From positions 1 through 39,630 of the forward strand of contig CAIXBR010000056.1 of NCBI GenBank assembly GCA_903917735.1: a stretch of 39,630 nucleotides of DNA. Direction: 5' to 3'. The position numbers were made by a program, and so were the translations under genes. A model generated the notes under the pieces. It saw nothing but the letters and a program-made list of their open reading frames with translations, was not told the origin of the DNA and did no database searches. Shown here in pieces: positions 29,146 to 35,895 of the stretch. Numbering within the stretch: position 1 is the stretch's first letter; every line of letters begins with the position of its first letter. This stretch comes from an uncultured Elusimicrobia bacterium. Lineage in GTDB: Bacteria > Elusimicrobiota > Elusimicrobia > Elusimicrobiales > UBA9959.

Positions 29146-29231
29146 GCCGGTATGGGCTGTTCTCCATACGTGGATTTAGCTCAGTCACAGCACCACCAGA
29201 GGTTTTGGCCGTCCGATGAGCATAGCTCCCG

Positions 29232-29260
29232 TTACGGCACTACCATAGGTTTTGTAAAAT
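29232..29260 (+). promoter_or_regulatory. Promoter of the 983-residue gene, giving a leaderless mRNA
   Basis: TTACGG (29232-29237), 17-bp spacer, TAAAAT (29255-29260). The start point expected 7 bp downstream coincides with the ATG at 29268, which has no Shine-Dalgarno sequence. Confidence 0.5.
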
Positions 29261-29267
29261 ATTGGAT

Positions 29268-32216
29268 ATGAGCTCAACCAAGAAACCCAGCGACTACGAA
29301 ATAGAATTCGGCGGCTTCGACAAGCTGATGCCGCACAGGATAAAGAACGTCCTGATGGTGGCCTCCCTTTACGACTCCTTCCTGCTGGCCGACGACGACC
29401 GCCTCAACGAGGCTCTTTTCGGCGAGCTCTCCGATACCGCGGGCAGGAGCACCCCGAAGATAACCCGCGTCGCCACCGCCGAGCAGGCCCTGGAGAAGGT
29501 AAAGAAGGGCTCCTACGACCTGGTGATAGCTATGATACAGGTGGGCGAAACGGACATGGCCGATTTTTTCCGCGGCATTAAGGCCGGGCGCCCGGAGCTG
29601 CCGGTGGTGCTGCTCTCCTTCAACGTGCAGGACATCAAGAACATGTCGGAAGAGACCAAGCACCTGGCCGACGGCATCTGCCTGTGGAGCGGCGACACGC
29701 GCATCTTCTCCGCCATCATAAACATCATAGAGGACGCCAGGAATTTCGACCACGACTCCAAGGTGGGCGTGCAGGCCGTGCTGCTGGTGGAGGACAACAT
29801 AAAGTTCTACTCCTCCTACCTGCCCATCATCTACACCGAGCTGCTGAAGCAGACACAGATAGTGATGGCCGAGGAGCTGAACCCTGTAAAGAAGACGCTG
29901 CGCCTGCGCGCGCGCCCCAAGATACTTTTCTGCAGCACCTACGAGGAAGCCTGGGCGCTCTACGAGAAATACAAGGAGAACCTGCTTGGCGTGATAAGCG
30001 ACATAGAGTACCCTATGGGGAACTCCTGCCACCCGGAGGCCGGCCTTATACTGACGCGGCGCATAAAGGCCGACAAGCCCGACATGCCGGTGCTGTTGCA
30101 GTCCTCCAACCCCAGGTTCGCCCGCCAGGCCGTGGAACTGGGCGCCTCTTTCGTGCACAAGGCCGCTTCCGACCTGTCCAAGCAGCTGCGCGCCTTCATA
30201 CTGCGCTATTTCGGCTTCGGCGACTTCGTGTTCACCGACACGCACAACATGGAGCTGGCCCGCGCGGCCGACCTGCATACCATGCTGAAGCTGCTGAAGA
30301 TGGTGCCGGTGGACTCTATCCTCTACCACGCCGGCCGCAACCATTTCTCTAAGTGGCTGCTGGCCCGCACGGAGTTCGAGGCGGCCTATAATATCCGCCC
30401 GAAGAAGATATCGGAATTCGGCAACGGGGAAAGCCTGCGCAAGTACCTGATAGAGACGCTGCACCAGTTCATCTACAGGACGCAGCTGGGCACCGTGCTG
30501 AAATTCGACCGAAAGCTCTTCGACAATTCCACCCCGCTGGTGAAGATAGGCTCCGGCTCCATAGGCGGCAAGGCTAGGGGGCTCGCCTTTGTGGATTTCC
30601 TGCTGGGCAAGACCGACCTGGAGACCCGCTGGCCCGGAGTAACGGTGAACGTGCCCAACACCATAGTGATAGCCACGGACGTGTTCGATTTCTTCATGGA
30701 GCAGAACGCGCTGGACCAGCTGACCGGCGACGGCCACACCAGCGAGCAGGTGTCCGCGGCCTTCGAAAAAGCGAAGCTGCCGGACTACGTGACCCGCGAC
30801 CTTGAAGCGGTGATAGCGAAGCTGGAAGGGCCGCTGGCGGTCCGTTCCTCCTCGCTGCTGGAGGATTCCAAGACCCAGCCCTTCGCCGGCATCTACAAGA
30901 CCTACATGCTGGCCAACAACCATCCCGACCCCGCCCGCCGCCTGGAAGAGCTGGAAAGGGCTATAAAATTCGTCTACGCCTCGGTGTTTTCAGCCGAGGC
31001 GCGGGCCTACCGCAAGCTGAACCCGCTCATCATAGACGAGGAAAAAATGGCCGTGGTGATACAGTGCGTGGTGGGGCGCCGCCATGAAAGCGGCCGCTTC
31101 TACCCGGCTTTCGCCGGCGTAATGCAGTCCTACAACTATTACCCGGTGCCGCCGCTGGAGGCCGAGGACCCGATCGCACATATAGCGCTGGGGCTGGGCA
31201 AAACCATAGTGGAGGGCTACACAGCGCTGCGCTTCTCTCCGGCGCATCCTCAGAACCTGCACCAGTTCTCCACGCTCGGGGATTTCCTGGCCAATTCGCA
31301 GAAGAAATTCATCGCGCTGCGCGCAGACGCCGGGGACGCGCCGCTGCGCTACGAAGAAGAACCGGCCCTGGTGACGGTAGGGGTGGAGGAAGCCGACGCC
31401 GACGGGTCGCTTGAACTGGTAGGCTCCAGTTATTCGGCGGACGAAGACCGGGTCTACGACGGGATCTCCACGCCGGGCCGCAAGCTGATCACTTTCGCGC
31501 CGATACTCAAGAACGAGGCGCTGCCGCTCTCGGAAATACTCTCCGCGGTCTCTACCCTAGGCAAAGAGGCCATGGGCTGCAACATTGAGATGGAATTCGC
31601 CTGCGACTACGACCCTGAGTCGGGAGCTGCCGCCTTCAACATCCTGCAGATGCGGCCGATGGTCTCGCGCAGCCCCGTAAAAAAGGTGACGCTCAGGGAC
31701 CTGAAGCCCGAGAACCTGCTGCTGCTCAGCGCCCAGGCGCTGGGCAACGGCTCCCACAGGGACATTTCGGACCTTGTCTACGTGATACCGGAAAATTTCG
31801 ACGCCCTGAAGACCCGCGAAATAGCCGCCGAGATAAACGACCTGAACGCGCGCCTGCGCGCGGAAGGACGCTCCTACATTATAATAGGACCGGGGCGCTG
31901 GGGTTCCAGCGACCCCATGCTGGGCATACCGGTGAAATGGAACCATATCTCCGGCTCGAGGATAATAGTGGAAGCGGCTTACGGGGATTTCGTGGTGGAC
32001 CCTTCATACGGCACCCATTTCTTCCACAACGTAACCTCGCTGGGACTGGGCTACCTGACGATAAACGAGACCGGCCCCGAGTCTTACATAAACTGGGACC
32101 GGATAAAAGCGGTCAAGCCGGTTAGCGAGGCCGCCTATATACGCCATGTGCGGTTCGACCGTCCGCTGGACATACGGATAGACGGCTCCGCAGGCAAAGG
32201 CGCGGCGTCGTTGTAA
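29268..32216 (+). CDS. Receiver-domain / PEP-pyruvate-binding (PPDK N-terminal-like) fusion protein
   Basis: 982-residue cytoplasmic protein. The N-terminal third has two receiver-like units. The first (about 25-150) lacks a phosphoacceptor (DLVIAMIQ where VxxD is expected). The second (about 170-345) keeps an acidic pair (LLVEDN), D245 (ISDIEYP) and VHKAAS. From about residue 425 comes an ATP-grasp domain of PEP synthase/PPDK type: IGSGSIGGKARGLAF, an Arg-rich nucleotide loop LAVRSSSLLEDS (about 523), FAGIYKTYM, and the closing LQMRPMV. The mobile phosphohistidine (TSxxGG..CH.A) and PEP/TIM-barrel domains are absent. The C-terminal part has IIIGPGRWGSSDPMLGIPV and GTHFFHNVTSLGLGYLTI. It probably binds ATP and transfers phosphate under receiver control; the substrate is unknown. 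Confidence 0.82.
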   Translation: MSSTKKPSDYEIEFGGFDKLMPHRIKNVLMVASLYDSFLLADDDRLNEALFGELSDTAGRSTPKITRVATAEQALEKVKKGSYDLVIAMIQVGETDMADFFRGIKAGRPELPVVLLSFNVQDIKNMSEETKHLADGICLWSGDTRIFSAIINIIEDARNFDHDSKVGVQAVLLVEDNIKFYSSYLPIIYTELLKQTQIVMAEELNPVKKTLRLRARPKILFCSTYEEAWALYEKYKENLLGVISDIEYPMGNSCHPEAGLILTRRIKADKPDMPVLLQSSNPRFARQAVELGASFVHKAASDLSKQLRAFILRYFGFGDFVFTDTHNMELARAADLHTMLKLLKMVPVDSILYHAGRNHFSKWLLARTEFEAAYNIRPKKISEFGNGESLRKYLIETLHQFIYRTQLGTVLKFDRKLFDNSTPLVKIGSGSIGGKARGLAFVDFLLGKTDLETRWPGVTVNVPNTIVIATDVFDFFMEQNALDQLTGDGHTSEQVSAAFEKAKLPDYVTRDLEAVIAKLEGPLAVRSSSLLEDSKTQPFAGIYKTYMLANNHPDPARRLEELERAIKFVYASVFSAEARAYRKLNPLIIDEEKMAVVIQCVVGRRHESGRFYPAFAGVMQSYNYYPVPPLEAEDPIAHIALGLGKTIVEGYTALRFSPAHPQNLHQFSTLGDFLANSQKKFIALRADAGDAPLRYEEEPALVTVGVEEADADGSLELVGSSYSADEDRVYDGISTPGRKLITFAPILKNEALPLSEILSAVSTLGKEAMGCNIEMEFACDYDPESGAAAFNILQMRPMVSRSPVKKVTLRDLKPENLLLLSAQALGNGSHRDISDLVYVIPENFDALKTREIAAEINDLNARLRAEGRSYIIIGPGRWGSSDPMLGIPVKWNHISGSRIIVEAAYGDFVVDPSYGTHFFHNVTSLGLGYLTINETGPESYINWDRIKAVKPVSEAAYIRHVRFDRPLDIRIDGSAGKGAASL

Positions 32217-32238
32217 GCACCGCCATAAGGCCTTCCCG

Positions 32239-32940
32239 TTAATGGCCGGTGGGTGCCGGCTGAGTGCTGAAGTTCAACAACTGCCGGACGCTGCTGGTCG
32301 ATTGTGTCCCGGGCCTGCTGAGATATTCCAGCCCTTCCCTGGTTTCCCCTACCAGGGGCAGAGGCGTGTCCCAGACCGGCAGGGCCAGAATATCCCTGAC
32401 CATAGATTTCCTGTTGACGTCCCCCATCTTATTCCATTCAGGCGAAGCCTTTTGCAGCGAGGCGCGCAACAGGAACTCTCCCAGGCTGGCGTCCAGATTC
32501 CTCTTAATATCGTCCACCAGCGGAGAAATGGAAAGGCGAAGCCTGTTGTGATATCCGGATGCTTCGGGCGCAACTACGCCGCAGGAAGAGACGCGGACGC
32601 TTTCGCCGGCAGCCGCGATCCTCTTCTCTTTGGTTATGATCAGCCGCCAGGGGTTAGTCCTGAAGCCGTAATAGCTTACACGGGTGTTTTCGGTTATATC
32701 CCAGGAAGTGATAGCCCTGACCCCTGAAGCTATGGCGCCAAGACCGGGCCGAAACGAGAGAAGGTCTGAAAAATCCCAGCGCAGGGAATAGTCAAACCCG
32801 ACGCGCGAGGAATAAGAATCTTTACTGATATCCAGGAGCAGCGGCCGCTGTTCGGCAACCGGGGCGGAGGTGGAGACCCGGGGCGCCTGCGCCCGGGCCA
32901 CCGGCGGAAAAATAAAAAGTATCAAAAAAATTGTTTTCAA
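32239..32940 (-). CDS. Secreted protein of unknown function, end of a three-gene operon
   Basis: 233 residues with a signal peptide (MKTIFLILFIFPPVARAQA), then segments with alternating hydrophobic residues (SSRVGFDYSLRWDFSDLL, ITSWDITENTRVSYYG, WRLIITKEKRIAAAGESV). It contains one cysteine (SSCGVV) and a more helical C-terminal half with VDDIKRNLDASLGEFLLR. The N-terminal half looks beta-rich. I do not recognise the family. It overlaps the TPR lipoprotein gene by 4 bases (ATGA) and so is translated with it. Convergent with the 29268 gene; the 22-bp gap has no clear terminator. Confidence 0.72.
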   Translation of the reverse strand: MKTIFLILFIFPPVARAQAPRVSTSAPVAEQRPLLLDISKDSYSSRVGFDYSLRWDFSDLLSFRPGLGAIASGVRAITSWDITENTRVSYYGFRTNPWRLIITKEKRIAAAGESVRVSSCGVVAPEASGYHNRLRLSISPLVDDIKRNLDASLGEFLLRASLQKASPEWNKMGDVNRKSMVRDILALPVWDTPLPLVGETREGLEYLSRPGTQSTSSVRQLLNFSTQPAPTGH

Positions 32941-34160
32941 AAGCCTTCCCTGTTATACCTGTCCAGCATTTCACCCGCCAGCCGGCCTTCCGGGTTCAGC
33001 TTGAGAGCCTCGTCCAGCGCGGCCTTGAACTCGGCCTCCAGTTTGGCCGTATTTTTAAGACGCTTCCCTTCCACGGCGCGCAGCGCGGAGAGGTCCGCCG
33101 CCTTAAGCGCGTAGACCTCGCCCAGGAATCTATCGGGCTTGATGAAAGGAAGAGCGCTGCCGGAGACGGAATTTATGACGTCGCGCGCGCCCCCGTAAGC
33201 CTTGTACAGCAGCTGGGCGGCCGCCTTATGGTTCTCGCCGGCCGCTGCAATGGCCGCGCCCTCCTGGAAATCCGTTTCGGCCAGCTGGCGCCTGGCATCC
33301 GTCAGGCCAGGGTACTGGTTAAGCGCCCCCTGGTAAAAAGCCCGGGCCTTGGAATACTCCTTCTTGATAAGCTCGGCGTTGCCCTGTACCTCCATCTCCA
33401 CGGCTTTACGGAAGGGTTCTTCGGCGCGGACTTTCGCGTTGAAATCCAGCACTCGCTGCATAGCCCGGGGGTCATGCAAAGCGTCGGCAGAGGCCACTTC
33501 AGCGGCGGAAACCAGCGCTGCCGGCGCCGAATTCTTCAAGGTCGGGTCCGAGGCGGACAGTTTCTGCGTTTCCGTTCTGAGGTCCTGTATCTTGCCGGCG
33601 GTCTCAGCATAGGCGCCGGCTTTTTCGAACAGGACGTCGGGGGATTTGTTAAGGGCCAGGTAGCCTTCCGATTCCAGCCAGGGCAGCGCGGAGGAGCGCG
33701 CGGCCAGAGCGGCAAGAAGGGCGCAGTAGCGGGTTTTCGGATCGCCGGCCGCGGCCAGGTCCTGTGACTGCGCGGCCTGGGCCTCAAGGCCGCCGGTGTC
33801 CCCCCGGGCCGAAAGGAAATTTATCATGGACGCGCGGGCATACCAGTTGGCCGGGGTCATGGCCAGTGCCTTTTTAAGCGAGTCCGCTTCAAGGTCCTGC
33901 GCTTTAGCGAAACCGTTCTTTTCGGAGGCTTCGGCCAGCTGCTCCAGCAACTCCACCGCCCTCTCCGAGGCCGGCGCATAGGAAAGGGCTTTATCTATGC
34001 TTGCGAAGGCGGCCTCCACTTCGGCCGGCGGCGGGTTCTGCGCCGCCGCGGTCCTGGCCGCCTTTCGCAAGTAATGTTCAGCGGCTTTCTGCTTAAGGAT
34101 ACCGCAGCCCGACAGCAGCGCGGCCGCAAGCGCTAGCGCGCATAGTTCCCTGGTTTTCAT
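32937..34160 (-). CDS. Lipoprotein with tetratricopeptide-like helical repeats
   Basis: 407 residues. Lipobox LLSGC after a short signal (MKTRELCALALAAALLSGC), so it is lipid-anchored. The rest is almost all helix, with Ala/Leu-rich TPR-like repeats: VEAAFASIDKALSYAPASER, ADSLKKALAMTPANWYARAS, SKARAFYQGALNQYPGLTDA and KAALDEALKLNPEGRLAGEM. There is no enzymatic motif. Overlaps both neighbours by 4 bases (ATGA), forming a tight operon with a flavin-reductase-like gene upstream and a secreted protein downstream. Probably a scaffold in the envelope. Confidence 0.82.
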   Translation of the reverse strand: MKTRELCALALAAALLSGCGILKQKAAEHYLRKAARTAAAQNPPPAEVEAAFASIDKALSYAPASERAVELLEQLAEASEKNGFAKAQDLEADSLKKALAMTPANWYARASMINFLSARGDTGGLEAQAAQSQDLAAAGDPKTRYCALLAALAARSSALPWLESEGYLALNKSPDVLFEKAGAYAETAGKIQDLRTETQKLSASDPTLKNSAPAALVSAAEVASADALHDPRAMQRVLDFNAKVRAEEPFRKAVEMEVQGNAELIKKEYSKARAFYQGALNQYPGLTDARRQLAETDFQEGAAIAAAGENHKAAAQLLYKAYGGARDVINSVSGSALPFIKPDRFLGEVYALKAADLSALRAVEGKRLKNTAKLEAEFKAALDEALKLNPEGRLAGEMLDRYNREGF

Positions 34161-34660
34161 TGAAATTTTTCCGCCTTTATTATTTTACCGAAGTAGAGGG
34201 TGTGCGGGGCGTCATGGCCGGGGTAGTAGGCCGCAAGCGCGGGGGCAGGCATGGTTTCCCGTTTTAGTTCCGTTTTGCCGTAGATCCCGCACTGGTAGAC
34301 CAGGGCGCAGCCGTCCAGGTATTTAAGCCCCTTTTCGGCGCCTTCCTTAAGCGTCATAGCGCAGGCCCGTATTTTGTCGTAGTCGCGGCCGGACTTGGAG
34401 CCGCAGAAGGCGAGCTCTTTTTTGAGCTCGCCGCGCTTCGGCACGCAGACCGAGAAATGGGTGGCGTTTTTAAGGGAAGTATGGGTGTAGCGCGAGGGGC
34501 GCACGAGAACGGTCATTATGGGCTGGCCCCAGATGAAGCCGACCTGCGCCCAGCCTATGGTCATGGTGTTTACGCGCCCGTGCTTATCCTCCACCACAAG
34601 GAAAGCCCCCGCCCCCTCCAGCGCCTCGCACAGCCCGTCAAAATTCTCGGTGTACTTCAT
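34157..34660 (-). CDS. Flavin reductase-like (FMN-binding split barrel) protein
   Basis: 167 residues. Split-barrel features: FLVVEDKHGRVNTMTIGWAQ, then GFIWGQPIMTVLVRPSRYTH with the SR-Y-T flavin-phosphate loop, HFSVCVPKRG and the conserved region AFCGSKSGRDYDK. The end (HTLYFGKIIKAEKFQ) is the family's closing strand. Related proteins bind FMN and reduce flavins or oxygenase partners; the role here is unknown. I use ATG 34660 because AAGGAA lies 4 bases before it. The frame upstream to 34714 lacks other support. First gene of the overlapping three-gene operon. Confidence 0.8.
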   Translation of the reverse strand: MKYTENFDGLCEALEGAGAFLVVEDKHGRVNTMTIGWAQVGFIWGQPIMTVLVRPSRYTHTSLKNATHFSVCVPKRGELKKELAFCGSKSGRDYDKIRACAMTLKEGAEKGLKYLDGCALVYQCGIYGKTELKRETMPAPALAAYYPGHDAPHTLYFGKIIKAEKFQ

Positions 34661-34727
34661 AAATTCCTTGTTTCCTTCCTCGCCCGGAGCTAAACAGCGG
34701 CTCGCATAACTCACGTCGAGATGCCCA

Positions 34728-34756
34728 GTCGGGGCGGCAAGGGTATGGGCCCGGCG
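34728..34756. repeat. Dispersed intergenic element, half copy C
   Basis: GTC + GGGGCGGCAAGGGTATGGG + CCCGGCGAG, one end of the element of copies A and B; the other end is missing. It is about 21 bp downstream of the tdh stop codon, again at the 3' end of a minus-strand gene. Confidence 0.65.
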
Positions 34757-34776
34757 AGCCGCTTTTTAGCCAAGCC

Positions 34777-35805
34777 CTACTTCGTCCAGTCTAATATAAT
34801 TTTGCCGGACTTGCCGGAGGACATTATTTCGAACCCTTCCTTGAAATCCTTCACCGGGAAGCGGTGCGTGATTATAGGCTTTATGTCCAGGCCGCTCGTC
34901 AGCATAGCGCACATCTTGTACCAGGTCTCGAAGATCTCCCTGCCGTAGATGCACTTCAGCGTCAGCGCCTTGAAGATCACATTGCCCCATGGAATAGTGG
35001 TATTGGGCGGCAGAATACCCAGCAGCGCCAGTTTCGCGCCCATCTTCACGTTGGCTATCATGTCGTTGAAAGCCTGCGGATTGCCGCTCATTTCAAGCCC
35101 CACGTCGAAACCCTCGGTCATGCCCAGCGCCTTCATCACGTCCGGCAGACCCTCCCTGCGCGAGTCCACCACGTTCTTTATCCCCAACTTGCGCGCCAGG
35201 TCCATGCGGTACTCGTTCACGTCGGTGATCACTGTGTGGCGCGCACCCACGTGATTGGCTATCGCGCCGGCCATAATGCCTATCGGCCCCGCGCCGGTTA
35301 TCAGCACGTCCTCGCCTATCAGGTCGAAAGAAAGGGACGTGTGCACAGCGTTGCCCAGCGGGTCGAGTATCGCGGCCTCATCGTCGGAAACGCCGTCCGG
35401 CAGCGGAAACACGTTCTCGGCCGGAATGCTCAGGTATTCGGCGAAGCAGCCCGGGCGGTTGACGCCCACGCCCCTGGTGTTTATGCAGAGGTGGCGGTGG
35501 CCGGCCTTGCAGTTGCGGCAATGGCCGCAGACTATGTGCCCCTCGCCCGAGACCCGCTCGCCTATGGTATGCCCTTTTACGTTCTTACCGAGCCCCGCCA
35601 CCACCCCGGCGAATTCGTGGCCCACGTGCATCGGCACCGGAATGGTCTTCTGCGACCACTCGTCCCACTGGTAAATGTGTATGTCTGTTCCGCAGATGGC
35701 GGTCTTGTTGATCTTGATAAGGACGTCGTTGTCCCCGACTTCCGGTTCCGGGACATCCTGCATCCAAAGGCCTTTTTCCGCTTTAGCTTTCACAAGAGCT
35801 TTCAT
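34777..35805 (-). CDS. tdh: L-threonine 3-dehydrogenase
   Basis: Zinc-dependent medium-chain dehydrogenase oxidising threonine to 2-amino-3-ketobutyrate with NAD+. 342 residues, E. coli Tdh length. Catalytic zinc ligands C38 ([10 protein letters not shown]) and H63-E64 (GHEFAG), structural zinc C93, C96, C99 and C107 ([15 protein letters not shown]), active-site loop [11 protein letters not shown], Rossmann motif GAGPIG (171-176) and TDVNEYR. TDH-specific blocks are IYQWDEWSQ and [13 protein letters not shown]. Ribosome binding site AAGGAGAT. The partner 2-amino-3-ketobutyrate ligase gene (kbl) is not adjacent. It ends just before repeat copy C. Confidence 0.94.
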   Translation of the reverse strand: MKALVKAKAEKGLWMQDVPEPEVGDNDVLIKINKTAICGTDIHIYQWDEWSQKTIPVPMHVGHEFAGVVAGLGKNVKGHTIGERVSGEGHIVCGHCRNCKAGHRHLCINTRGVGVNRPGCFAEYLSIPAENVFPLPDGVSDDEAAILDPLGNAVHTSLSFDLIGEDVLITGAGPIGIMAGAIANHVGARHTVITDVNEYRMDLARKLGIKNVVDSRREGLPDVMKALGMTEGFDVGLEMSGNPQAFNDMIANVKMGAKLALLGILPPNTTIPWGNVIFKALTLKCIYGREIFETWYKMCAMLTSGLDIKPIITHRFPVKDFKEGFEIMSSGKSGKIILDWTK

Positions 35806-35895
35806 AAATTTTATCTCCTTAGAAACAGCGCCACGCCGTTTTTTACATTATACCGCTTTAATCAACCTCTAAAAAGTGAAAGGGCAACGGGCAAA

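Noticed and set aside
29171..29240. tRNA-like string with TTAGCTCAGT
   Set aside because: Resembles a D-arm, but no acceptor stem pairs and no TTCGA-type T-loop follows, so it cannot fold as a tRNA.
34864..35895. Upstream part of a very long plus-strand frame (to 38667)
   Set aside because: It is antisense to tdh, whose protein is unmistakable; the coding pattern changes to a signal peptide only after 35896.
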